DNA from: Bacillus swezeyi
Lineage (GTDB): Bacteria; Bacillota; Bacilli; Bacillales; Bacillaceae
Direction: 5' to 3'
NCBI RefSeq assembly: GCF_001969815.1
Contig: NZ_MRBK01000007.1
Location: 26,507-90,506 of the forward strand
DNA: 64,000 nucleotides
Shown: positions 1-7,487 of the stretch, piece by piece
How the letters are laid out: each line of letters begins with the position of its first letter
How positions within the stretch are numbered: position 1 is the first letter of the stretch
Program-made: the position numbers and the translations under genes
Notes under the pieces: generated by a model
Databases searched by the model: none
Seen by the model: the letters and a program-made list of their open reading frames with translations, nothing else
What the model was told of the DNA's origin: nothing

Positions 1-293
1 GGACGCTGAATATCGGCTTGTTTGGAATGGTCTTTATCAACTTGCTTCCAGTCGGTTTTCTTCAATTGAAAAAAGCGTTTGAAGAGGGCTATTGGAGCTC
101 AAGGGCGCCTGAATTTTTGCAGCAGGATGTGGTCCAGTCGCTGCTTACATGGCGGGCTGTTCCCGATACCATCTTTTTAGTCGGCATTGTGCTGCTGTTG
201 ATTTTCAGCATCAAGGCATTGTTCCATCTCCGCAAACCGACGCATAAAGAAGGAGAAGCGCTGCCTGTCAAAGATATTGCTTTAGACGATTAG
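1..293 (+). CDS. norB: Quinol-dependent nitric oxide reductase, C-terminal part (5' end outside window)
   Basis: The open frame runs from the first bases to TAG at 291-293 and starts upstream of the window, so only about 97 C-terminal residues are visible. It shows a membrane segment followed by EEGYWSSRAPEFLQQ and a second helix (DTIFLVGIVLLLIFSIKAL). This is the typical end of single-subunit, quinol-oxidising NO reductases (qNOR), which reduce 2 NO to N2O at the cytoplasmic membrane. The haem and non-haem iron ligands lie upstream and cannot be checked. The nearby Fe-S repair gene and the nar and hmp genes at the other end of the window fit an NO or nitrate context. A decayed second copy of this 3' end lies at about 1857-2069. 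Confidence 0.85.
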   Translation, partial: TLNIGLFGMVFINLLPVGFLQLKKAFEEGYWSSRAPEFLQQDVVQSLLTWRAVPDTIFLVGIVLLLIFSIKALFHLRKPTHKEGEALPVKDIALDD

Positions 294-300
294 ATGAAAA

Positions 301-334
301 AGGACAGGGGATTTAGAAAGTCCTCTGTCTTTAT
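301..334 (+). terminator. Rho-independent terminator after norB
   Basis: GACAGGGGA (303-311) pairs with TCCTCTGTC (321-329) with one G-T pair, followed by TTTAT. It begins 8 bases after the norB stop. A longer, better-preserved version of the same hairpin lies at 2071-2107. Confidence 0.7.
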
Positions 335-371
335 AGTGGTGGAAGAAAAAGCAGCGGCGACTATGACATGA

Positions 372-524
372 CATAAGGATGAAGTGACGTTTCTGAAGCA
401 ATTTATGATTTTCAGCGAGCTGAATGATGATGAGTTCAAACAACGCGTCTATCAGCCGAGAATGTTTGTATTTATGGAAGGAGAAGAACGTGAAGCCGCA
501 TTTTTTATTAAATTCGGCCGTTAA
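372..524 (+). pseudogene. Crp/Fnr-family regulator, N-terminal remnant
   Basis: In the frame of position 372 the translation contains FLKQFMIFSELNDDEF and MFVFMEGEEREAAFFIKFGR and then a TAA at 522-524. This resembles the start of the cyclic-nucleotide-binding-like domain of Crp/Fnr regulators (LF..L..EE; F.EG.....F.I..GRVK.FK). After the stop the frame still reads VFKDR, as expected for continued homology, before a second stop. About 50 codons remain, the helix-turn-helix is gone and no ribosome site is evident. Crp/Fnr regulators often sit beside nor genes, so it may once have been the local regulator (inference). Confidence 0.6.
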
Positions 525-766
525 GTATTTAAGGATAGATGAAAACTGATTACCCGGCAGCGAGTGAAGCTGGAAACCGGGTTATTCGTGCCCTCCTTTG
601 CTGATTTTGATCATGTCCCCTCGGTATTCATATTCAAAAAAAGACTTAATAAAAACGGAAATCTATGTTGCGTTTTTTTCACTTAGGGTAGTAATGTTTA
701 TTAATTAATTGATTAGCTAATACTATTAGGTGAATAGGGTAGGGATTTACTGGATGAGGTGTAAGG
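525..766. other. Intergenic region before the GerAB-type gene
   Basis: No gene is visible. ACCCGG and CCGGGT at about 551-581 can form a stem-loop just after the Crp/Fnr remnant. The rest is AT-rich and must hold the promoter of the 767 gene. I could not assign -35/-10 elements or a forespore sigma-G promoter with confidence. Confidence 0.4.
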
Positions 767-1852
767 ATGCTTGAAAATGGTATGATATCGGCAAGGCAAT
801 TTCAGATATTTGTTTTCATATTTACCATAGGCAGTTCTGTCCTTTACATTCCTGCGTCACTTGCTGCTGAAGCGAAACAGGATGCTTGGATTGCTTCAGG
901 ATTTGGAGTAGGAATTGGTTTATTGATTGTTAAGCTTGTTACTTCGGTTGCAAAGCTTTATCCTGACTTGAATTTTGCTCAATATATCGAAGTTATTTTA
1001 GGAAAATGGGCAGGGACGATAGTTAATTTAGCATTTTTCTTTAATTTTTTCATGGTTTCTGCCTTTGTTCTTCGGGATGTGGGTGACTTCTTATTAACGG
1101 TTATTATGCCAGAAACCCCTTTACAATCTATCTTAATAATTTTTATTCTTGTTGTGATCATGGGGGTTCGTTTAGGATTGGAGACGTTGGCCCGTTCAGC
1201 CGAGATATTTTATCCATTGTTAATCATTTTGATGTTATTGCTGTTGATCGCACTTATTCCTCAATTTCAATTTTCAAATATACAACCTCTTTTTGAGAGC
1301 AGACTAAAAACCATCACTCTCGCAAGTTTTCCATTTATCGCCGTTCCTTTTTTTCAGTTTTCTGTTTTTCTTATGATTATGCCTTATGTTCATAAGAAGA
1401 AAGAGGTAGAAAAAAATTTCTTTTCAGGGGCAATTAAAGCAGGAATGTTATTAATTCTATTTACAGCTGTTTCAATATTGGTTCTTGGTGTAGATATGAC
1501 AGCTAGGCAATTTTTCCCGACGTATACTCTTTCAAGAAAAATTAATATAGGAGATTTTCTGCAGCGCCTTGAACCGATAATGGCGGGTATTTGGTTCATT
1601 TCCATATTCATTAAATTAGCGATTTGCTACTATGCGTCTGCTTTATCCCTGGCTCATACTTTGAAGCTAAAGGATTATAGGGTCTTGACTTTTCCTTTAG
1701 GGATGATATTGGTTGTTCTCTCCATAATTATTTACCCAAATATTGTATACACCGGTGAGTTTATCAAATGGATGTTTTTTTATTTTGGAACGATGGGTTT
1801 AGTAGTTCCGATTTTAGTATTAGGAGTATCTAAATTAAAAAGTCATAAATAA
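767..1852 (+). CDS. GerAB/YndE-type spore germination permease, orphan
   Basis: A 361-residue, very hydrophobic protein with about ten membrane segments. It starts ISARQFQIFVFIFTIGSS and has the length and pattern of the B subunit of spore nutrient germinant receptors (GerAB, GerKB, YndE; APC-type fold, inner spore membrane). The ATG at 767 has GAGGTG (755-760) six bases upstream. An ATG at 782 is also possible but has a weaker site. Germinant receptors are normally encoded as A-B-C tricistrons. Here neither GerAA nor GerAC neighbours it, so the gene is an orphan. It lies between an intact norB tail and a decayed copy of that tail, which suggests it arrived as part of an insertion. The germinant, if any, is unknown. 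Confidence 0.8.
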   Translation: MLENGMISARQFQIFVFIFTIGSSVLYIPASLAAEAKQDAWIASGFGVGIGLLIVKLVTSVAKLYPDLNFAQYIEVILGKWAGTIVNLAFFFNFFMVSAFVLRDVGDFLLTVIMPETPLQSILIIFILVVIMGVRLGLETLARSAEIFYPLLIILMLLLLIALIPQFQFSNIQPLFESRLKTITLASFPFIAVPFFQFSVFLMIMPYVHKKKEVEKNFFSGAIKAGMLLILFTAVSILVLGVDMTARQFFPTYTLSRKINIGDFLQRLEPIMAGIWFISIFIKLAICYYASALSLAHTLKLKDYRVLTFPLGMILVVLSIIIYPNIVYTGEFIKWMFFYFGTMGLVVPILVLGVSKLKSHK

Positions 1853-1856
1853 ACGT

Positions 1857-2069
1857 AAAAAAGGATTTGAAGATGGGGAGTTTAAGAGGCACCCGAATTT
1901 TTGCAGCAGGATGCGGTGTGAACGCTGCTTACTTGGAGGGCTTTTACGAATACGGTCTTTTTAGCCGGTATGGTGATCCTGATGATTTTCAGCATTAAGA
2001 GCTATTCCAATCTCCGCAAACTGACGTATCAAGAAGGAGAAAAAGACATTTGCTTTAGCCGATTAAATA
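1857..2069 (+). pseudogene. Decayed duplicate of the norB 3' end
   Basis: From about 1857 the sequence follows positions 70-295 closely (for example GAATTTTTGCAGCAGGATG, then the FSIK and LRKPT-like codons), but with in-frame stops and small indels. It ends in its own copy of the norB terminator hairpin next to scdA. The long frame that opens at 1970 on this strand is therefore not a gene. Confidence 0.8.
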
Positions 2070-2070
2070 A

Positions 2071-2107
2071 AAAAGGACAGGGGATTTTGAAAATCCTCTG
2101 TCCTTTT
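2071..2107. terminator. Bidirectional terminator between the norB-tail copy and scdA
   Basis: AAAAGGACAGGGGATTTT (2071-2088) pairs with AAAATCCTCTGTCCTTTT with a single G-T pair. A/T tails on both sides make it usable in both directions. It would end scdA transcription, whose stop lies at 2112. Confidence 0.8.
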
Positions 2108-2111
2108 TGCA

Positions 2112-2825
2112 TTACCGATTTGCTTCCGCTTCCAGGCGCGGAAACAAAATATTATTTTCTAAATGAATGTGCTGAAAAATGTCTGTCTCCAATTCATCGA
2201 GTTTTAAGTAAGTCAGTGTATACGTCGTGCAAGCTCCTTCTGGAAGGGCATAATCATTCGTCACTTTTCTCAGTTCCTTCAATATGTTGCCGCAAGCTTC
2301 ATGCTCTTGTTCCAGCACGTCGATCGCTTGGACGGCTTCGGTTAAGCTGGCTTCTGAATTTGTCTGTTCATAAGCGACGATCTTCGGAAAAATCTGTTCT
2401 TCCTCTTGGATCAAATGGTGCTCCAATTCCGCTTTCAGCTGGTGAAACAATTGATGAACCTGGCCAAGCTCCGGATGATGGATGCCATGAACACGGTACA
2501 CTTTTGTGACAAAGCCGGACAGTTCAGGCAACACGTCATACAGATAGGCATGATGTGTCTGGATGACGTAGTCAATCAGCCGAGAATAGGGGGCTTCGTT
2601 CCAGTTCGTTTCTTTTTCATTTAACGCTTTTGTTTCTTGGTATAGTGTGTTGATTTTCGATAAAATTTCTTCTTCATTTAATTTTTGTTCTTCTATAGCT
2701 TCACCAATCGGGCGGTTCCCGCCGCAGCAAAAATCGATACGGTATTCCTTGAGAAGCTGGCTTGCTCTAGGAAAACGTGTCACAATATCACCGGTTTTTG
2801 TGCTTTGATCAAATACTGTATCCAT
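2112..2825 (-). CDS. scdA: Di-iron iron-sulfur cluster repair protein (ScdA/YtfE/RIC)
   Basis: A 237-residue protein with an N-terminal DUF542-like section (FPRASQLLKEYRIDFCCGG) and a C-terminal hemerythrin-like four-helix domain. The metal-binding His/Glu pattern is visible: THHAYL, GIHHPEL, EHHLIQEEEQIFP, EQEHEACG and HIHLENNILFP. RIC proteins repair Fe-S clusters damaged by nitric oxide or peroxide. The length matches the family. AGGAGG lies just upstream of the ATG. An FNR-type box centred near 2900 and a plausible -10 fit anaerobic or NO-responsive control. The gene converges on the norB tail, as in an NO-defence locus. Confidence 0.9.
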   Translation of the reverse strand: MDTVFDQSTKTGDIVTRFPRASQLLKEYRIDFCCGGNRPIGEAIEEQKLNEEEILSKINTLYQETKALNEKETNWNEAPYSRLIDYVIQTHHAYLYDVLPELSGFVTKVYRVHGIHHPELGQVHQLFHQLKAELEHHLIQEEEQIFPKIVAYEQTNSEASLTEAVQAIDVLEQEHEACGNILKELRKVTNDYALPEGACTTYTLTYLKLDELETDIFQHIHLENNILFPRLEAEANR

Positions 2826-2866
2826 CCAAAAAACCTCCTGATGTTCATATTGATGTTATGGGTTAA

Positions 2867-2908
2867 ATGTAACGCGTTTGCGGGCGGCGAATCGTGATCT
2901 ACATCACA
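2867..2908 (-). promoter_or_regulatory. FNR-type box and -10 element of scdA
   Basis: On the minus strand TGTGA-TGTAGA-TCACG (2893-2908) matches the FNR/CRP consensus TGTGA-N6-TCACA in nine of ten half-site bases. TACATT at 2867-2872 is a fair -10. It places the start near 2860, so the box centre is about 40-41 bases upstream, the usual class II activating position. Confidence 0.6.
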
Positions 2909-2990
2909 TTTAGAAAAAATCGCACGAAAAGCAATAAGTCAGCGAGAATCGGGAATACCTAACAATAACTTTCGTATTTGGAGGCCCAAG

Positions 2991-3362
2991 ATGGAGGACA
3001 TATCCTGGCTCACGTTTGCTATGCTGATTCTCGCCAGCTATCGGCTGACTCATTTAATTGTCTTTGATAAAATCACGGAGTTTATCCGGAAACCATTCAT
3101 GAAGAAAAAGAAAACCATTGATGAACAAGGTCATGTGGACACGAAAAAAGTGCCGAAATCAAACTTCGGCTATTTGTTGAATTGCTATTGGTGCGCCGGT
3201 ATTTGGTGTGCCATCATTATCGGACTCGGGTATTTATTCATTCCAGACGCCAGCATTCCGGTTATTTTGATTTTGTCGATAGCGGGAGCACAGGCGATCC
3301 TTGAAACGTTTGTTGGTGTCGGTACAAAGCTCGTCGGTTTTTTATCTGATTTGAAAAAATAA
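2991..3362 (+). CDS. DUF1360 membrane protein (YngL type)
   Basis: A 123-residue protein with an N-terminal helix (TFAMLILASYRLTHLIVFD), a charged loop, and NCYWCAGIWCAIIIGLGYLF leading into further hydrophobic helices. The short xYRLTxLIVFD start and the CxWCxGIW motif are those of the DUF1360 family, which in Bacillus includes small sporulation-associated membrane proteins and YngL. The biochemical role is unknown. GGAGG lies 7 bases before the ATG. A strong terminator follows directly, so it is probably monocistronic. The gene is divergent from scdA and shares a 165-base intergenic region with it. Confidence 0.7.
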   Translation: MEDISWLTFAMLILASYRLTHLIVFDKITEFIRKPFMKKKKTIDEQGHVDTKKVPKSNFGYLLNCYWCAGIWCAIIIGLGYLFIPDASIPVILILSIAGAQAILETFVGVGTKLVGFLSDLKK

Positions 3363-3402
3363 ACCATTCCTTTTCTTTAAGAAAAGCGGGTGGTTTTATT
3401 TT
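3361..3402 (+). terminator. Terminator after the DUF1360 gene
   Basis: AAACCA (3361-3366) pairs with TGGTTT (3391-3396), with an inner CTTTTCTT/AAGAAAAG stem, followed by ATTTTTTTT. It overlaps the stop codon. Confidence 0.8.
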
Positions 3403-3794
3403 TTTTGAACAAAGCGACACAAATAACCGGGTGAATCGTGGCAAATTTGCGAACTTTTTCTAGCGCATTTTTCCTAAAGCGCCTTTTTTCATAAGAGGTA
3501 TCTGCATAATATTTTAATTATTTCGATTCTTAAAATTGTAAATTCAAAGAAAATAAATGCATAAAGTCCTGGATCATCGTCTTTCATCAATGGCTGTCAT
3601 TAGCATTCCGGCCACCCAATACATACGAAAAGAGGAAATAGATAGATTTTTAAAGGCGCTAAAAACAAGAAATATGGTTGATAGACAATTATTTAAGAGT
3701 TTCTTTACAATCGGTTCGTATGAAAAGCGAGAAAGAGGTGAGAAACGACTGGTAAAAAAAGTATGTTTCAAAATATCATAATGGAGGAAAAAGA
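3403..3794 (+). promoter_or_regulatory. eglS upstream region
   Basis: AT-rich and without a supported gene. A 74-codon frame at 3557-3781 has no ribosome site and no recognisable motif. The region must hold the eglS promoter; I could not settle on one -35/-10 pair. GGAGG at about 3784-3788 is the eglS ribosome site. Confidence 0.35.
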
Positions 3795-5345
3795 ATGTCA
3801 TCTATTAAACGTACAGTTTCTGTCCTGATCACATGTTTCATGACGGCGGCTCTTGTTATCGGCGGCGCATTCGTGCCAGCGGCATCAGCAGCTTCGAAAA
3901 CACCTGTCTCAGCAAACGGACAGCTTAAGCTAAAAGGAACACAGCTTGTCAATCAAAACGGAAACGCGATTCAGCTGAAAGGCATCAGTTCCCACGGTTT
4001 GCAGTGGTTTGGCGATTACGTCAATGAAGACAGTCTAAAATGGCTGAGAGACGACTGGGGTATCAATGTTTTCCGCGCGGCAATGTATACGGGTGAGGGC
4101 GGCTATGTTGATAATCCGTCTGTAAAAAATAAAGTTAAAGAAGCAGTTGAAGCGGCAAAAGAGCTCGGAATATATGTGATCATTGACTGGCATATTTTAA
4201 GCGACGGCAATCCGAACCAAAACAAAGCCAAGGCAAAAGAATTTTTTAAGGAAATGTCAAATTTATACGGAAACACGCCGAACGTCATTTATGAAATCGC
4301 CAATGAACCGAACGGCGATGTGAACTGGAACCGTGATATCAAACCTTACGCGGAAGAAGTGTTGTCAGTCATCCGCAAGAATGACCCGGATAACATCGTG
4401 ATCGTCGGCACCGGTACTTGGAGCCAGGATGTCAATGATGCAGCCAACAATCAGCTGAAGGACGACAATGTCATGTACGCGCTCCATTTTTATGCAGGTA
4501 CACACGGCCAGTTTTTAAGGGACAAAGCAAATGACGCACTCAGCAAAGGAGCGCCGATTTTCGTTACTGAATGGGGAACAAGCGATGCTTCCGGAAACGG
4601 CGGGGTATTCCTTGATCAGTCCCGCGAATGGCTAAAATTTTTGGACAGCAAGAAGATCAGCTGGGTGAACTGGAACCTCTCGGATAAACAGGAGTCATCA
4701 GCCTCTTTAAATCCGGGCGCATCTAAAACGGGGGGCTGGTCACAATCAGATTTATCCGAATCCGGAAAGTTTGTAAGGGAGAATATCCGCGGCTCCAAAA
4801 ACTCATCTGGAGACAACAATTCTGATTCAGATTCAAAAGATTCTGATCAGAAAAATCCAGGCAAAGATAAGTCCGATCAAGACAACAGCACCCAGAAAAA
4901 AGCAATAACCGTACAATACAGAGCAGGTGACGGCAATGTAAACGGCAACCAAATTCGTCCGCAGCTCAATATTAAAAACAACAGCAACAAAACCGTATCA
5001 CTAAACAAATTGACCGTCCGCTACTGGTATAAAGCAAACAACAAAGGACAAAACTTCGATTGTGACTATGCGCAGATCGGATGCAGCAGCTTAACACACA
5101 AATTCGTGAAATTAAATAAATCCGTAAAAGGCGCGAACACTTATCTTGAACTCGGCTTTAAAAATGGAACGCTGTCTCCAGGGTCAAGCACCGGGGAAAT
5201 CCAGATTCGCCTGCACAACGATGACTGGAGCAATTACGCGCAAAGCGGCGATTATTCCTTTTTAAATTCAAACACGTTTAAAGATACGAAAAAGATCACA
5301 TTATATGAAAACGGAAAACTGATTTGGGGAACAGAACCCAAATAG
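3795..5345 (+). CDS. eglS: Secreted endo-beta-1,4-glucanase, GH5 plus CBM3
   Basis: A 516-residue exported cellulase. Residues 1-32 form a Sec signal peptide (positive start, hydrophobic core, AASA then A33). The GH5 catalytic domain follows to about residue 333, with acid/base Glu171 in ANEPNG and nucleophile Glu259 in VTEWG. An acidic Ser/Asp/Lys-rich linker (about 334-370) leads to a family 3 cellulose-binding module (about 371-516) ending LIWGTEPK. It hydrolyses internal beta-1,4 links in soluble cellulose outside the cell. It is orthologous to B. subtilis EglS/BglC, but the linker is longer (516 against 499 residues) and the sequence clearly diverged. ynfE lies directly downstream as in B. 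subtilis, which anchors the synteny. Confidence 0.97.
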   Translation: MSSIKRTVSVLITCFMTAALVIGGAFVPAASAASKTPVSANGQLKLKGTQLVNQNGNAIQLKGISSHGLQWFGDYVNEDSLKWLRDDWGINVFRAAMYTGEGGYVDNPSVKNKVKEAVEAAKELGIYVIIDWHILSDGNPNQNKAKAKEFFKEMSNLYGNTPNVIYEIANEPNGDVNWNRDIKPYAEEVLSVIRKNDPDNIVIVGTGTWSQDVNDAANNQLKDDNVMYALHFYAGTHGQFLRDKANDALSKGAPIFVTEWGTSDASGNGGVFLDQSREWLKFLDSKKISWVNWNLSDKQESSASLNPGASKTGGWSQSDLSESGKFVRENIRGSKNSSGDNNSDSDSKDSDQKNPGKDKSDQDNSTQKKAITVQYRAGDGNVNGNQIRPQLNIKNNSNKTVSLNKLTVRYWYKANNKGQNFDCDYAQIGCSSLTHKFVKLNKSVKGANTYLELGFKNGTLSPGSSTGEIQIRLHNDDWSNYAQSGDYSFLNSNTFKDTKKITLYENGKLIWGTEPK

Positions 5346-5360
5346 TTCTCTGCCATTTTG

Positions 5361-5388
5361 ACGGACACCAAGATTGGTGTCCGTTTTC
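5361..5388 (+). terminator. Terminator after eglS
   Basis: A perfect 10-base stem, ACGGACACCA (5361-5370) with TGGTGTCCGT (5375-5384), loop AGAT, then TTT. Confidence 0.9.
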
Positions 5389-5452
5389 ATGATATACTAT
5401 AATGACAGAGAGAGGAAGATTTTTGAAATGTATTGAAAAGGGGGGTGAATAC

Positions 5453-5710
5453 ATGGATGGAATTGTGAAACAGTATATGATGCTGGTCAAAGAAAACAGC
5501 GATATGATCAATGGCCCTGACTACCCGGGGAAACAGCGCGACATTCAGAAGCAAAAAGAAACAATCAAATCATACGCCCAAAAACTGCAGCAAGGCTTTT
5601 CTACTGATGATGACTACGATGAGTTTGCGGACGCCGTGATTAAATGTGCATACGGAGATATAACAATGGAGGAATTAGAAACGGTTTATCATGAACTAAC
5701 CTCGCGATAA
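5453..5710 (+). CDS. ynfE: YnfE-like small protein of unknown function
   Basis: An 85-residue hydrophilic protein beginning [17 protein letters not shown], with no signal peptide or membrane helix. I chose the ATG at 5453 because AGGGGGGTG lies just upstream; the upstream in-frame ATG at 5402 lacks a site. The position directly after eglS and the sequence match ynfE of B. subtilis. No function is known to me. In B. subtilis the xylanase genes xynC and xynD follow; here a GNAT gene follows instead, so synteny breaks at this point. Confidence 0.75.
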   Translation: MDGIVKQYMMLVKENSDMINGPDYPGKQRDIQKQKETIKSYAQKLQQGFSTDDDYDEFADAVIKCAYGDITMEELETVYHELTSR

Positions 5711-5732
5711 GCTTCCTCAGGAGAGGAGAAAT

Positions 5733-6239
5733 ATGAAACAAATCATTTTGAGTACGGAACGGCTCATTCTGCGAAAAATGACGCGCGGTGATGCCGAAAA
5801 CTTACTGGAGATCTTTTCAGACCCGAAAGCAATGGAATACTACCCGTCAACAAAAGATAAACAACAGACATTCGCATGGATCGACTGGACTTTAGAAAAC
5901 TACGAAAAGCACGAAGTCGGCCTTTGGGTTGCAGAAGATAAACAAACAGGCGAATTTTTAGGCCAATGCGGAATCATTCCCCAGGAAGTTGAAAGATCAA
6001 GTGAAATGGAAATCGGCTATTTGTTTAAAAGGCGCGTCTGGGGCAACGGCTATGCAACCGAAGCAGCCGCGGCATGCAAACGCTACGGATTTGAAGAATT
6101 GCGGCATGCAAAGCTCATTTCTTTAATAGACGTAAATAACACGCCTTCCAGGAAAGTCGCTGAACGAATCGGTATGACGCTGGAAAAGAACATCCATAAG
6201 TGGGGAAAAGAAATTGATGTGTATGCGGTTCATCAATAA
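5733..6239 (+). CDS. GNAT-family N-acetyltransferase (RimJ/RimL-like)
   Basis: A 168-residue protein of the usual size for RimJ/RimL-type acetyltransferases. It begins with the family strand LSTERLILRKMTRGDAENL. The acetyl-CoA loop is seen in EIGYLFKRRVWGNGYATEAA, and NNTPSRKVAERIGM is the conserved helix near the C-terminus. It should transfer an acetyl group from acetyl-CoA to an amino group; the substrate (ribosomal protein N-terminus, small amine or antibiotic) cannot be told. GGAGAGGAG lies before the ATG at 5733. It lies 22 bases after ynfE and may be co-transcribed with it. Confidence 0.88.
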   Translation: MKQIILSTERLILRKMTRGDAENLLEIFSDPKAMEYYPSTKDKQQTFAWIDWTLENYEKHEVGLWVAEDKQTGEFLGQCGIIPQEVERSSEMEIGYLFKRRVWGNGYATEAAAACKRYGFEELRHAKLISLIDVNNTPSRKVAERIGMTLEKNIHKWGKEIDVYAVHQ

Positions 6240-6258
6240 ATGTTGAAAGGGATTTCAA

Positions 6259-6820
6259 TTGAGGCAGCACTGTATACTTGCTGGCCATAACAAAGGCCGC
6301 ATGTATGCTGATGATCTGGAGCACTCTAACTGTGCATTTGTCTGGGCAGAACAGGAAATTTTTTATCTAATAGGCGATCCTCAGCGCCATTTTGCTGCAT
6401 GGAAACAGGTTGTTGAGGAAGATTTGAAAATGTTTTTCCCGAAACCATTTTTACATTTGAAACTGAGCTTTACAGCAAATTATCGCAGCCAGTGTCATCC
6501 TCTGATGCAAAAATGAAGCGTATGGCGGTAGATATGCTGTCAGAGACAAGAGATGACGATATAATGAACAGTTGACAGAAGAAAACAAATATATGAAACA
6601 AGCCCTTAGATGAATGGAATTATTTTCTGCTTGGCATGCGGATATTCATCAGCTGGCAGGCCTGAGCAGTCATTAGAGCTTTGAAGCAAGGCTGGTATGA
6701 CACTCTGATATATACGCTGCACAGTAGACTTGGTGAATCTGCGAAAGACGGAGAAAGAAAAGAGTTTGAAAAACGCTTGAGATTAAGTCGTTCCAGATAA
6801 AAGAAAGCAGGATTAAATTC
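6259..6820 (+). pseudogene. Degenerate coding region with an acetyltransferase-like start
   Basis: The first part reads AGHNKGRMYADDLEHSNCAF and FYLIGDP, which resembles the start of the GNAT group related to zwittermicin-type acetyltransferases. The frame is then lost. Further fragments in other frames (LDEWNYFLLGMRIF at about 6609, LKQGWYDTLIYTLHSRLGE at about 6680, ending near 6798) look like former coding sequence of a second protein I do not recognise. Stops and shifts interrupt all frames. Confidence 0.45.
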
Positions 6821-7206
<386 letters not shown>

Positions 7207-7279
7207 TGTACACATAATTCTGTCAATAGCACATCAGGGTAATACAATTTTGTCATTTTCAGTGACAGAATTGTGTACC
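7207..7279. repeat. Transposon-end-like repeat cluster A
   Basis: Two roughly 21-base units in direct orientation with a period of about 30 bases (TGTACACATAATTCTGTCA at 7207 and GTAATACAATTTTGTCATT at 7239), followed by an inverted unit, TGACAGAATTGTGTACC at 7263-7279. The terminal TGTACA and repeated AATTnTGTCA units resemble TnsB/MuA-type transposase binding arrays. A related direct pair lies at 11525-11575. No transposase gene is visible. Confidence 0.5.
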
Positions 7280-7458
7280 TCCCTTCACTAAAGTAACACC
7301 AAGACCTGAACATTATGCTGTTATTTGTTCGAACTGTGAATTAGTCTGGTACAAATATTGATCTAACCCAAAGAATGATCGGTTAATCTAGGGAGAAACG
7401 CTGGCTTTAGATATCATGGCTTATAGAAAATACATGGTTTTGGTTTTCTCTACAAGCT

Positions 7459-7482
7459 GAAGACTGGATGTCTCCAGCCTTC
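7459..7482 (-). terminator. Probable terminator of cypD
   Basis: GAAGACTGGA and TCCAGCCTTC form a stem with one mismatch around a TGTC loop, immediately after the cypD stop. The T-run is weak. Confidence 0.45.
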
Positions 7483-7487
7483 ATTTC

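Noticed and set aside
1970..2509. 179-codon plus-strand frame across the norB-tail copy and scdA
   Set aside because: It begins inside the decayed norB duplicate and runs antisense through scdA. No ribosome site and no family resemblance.
3557..3781. 74-codon frame upstream of eglS
   Set aside because: No Shine-Dalgarno sequence, no recognisable motif; likely the eglS promoter region.
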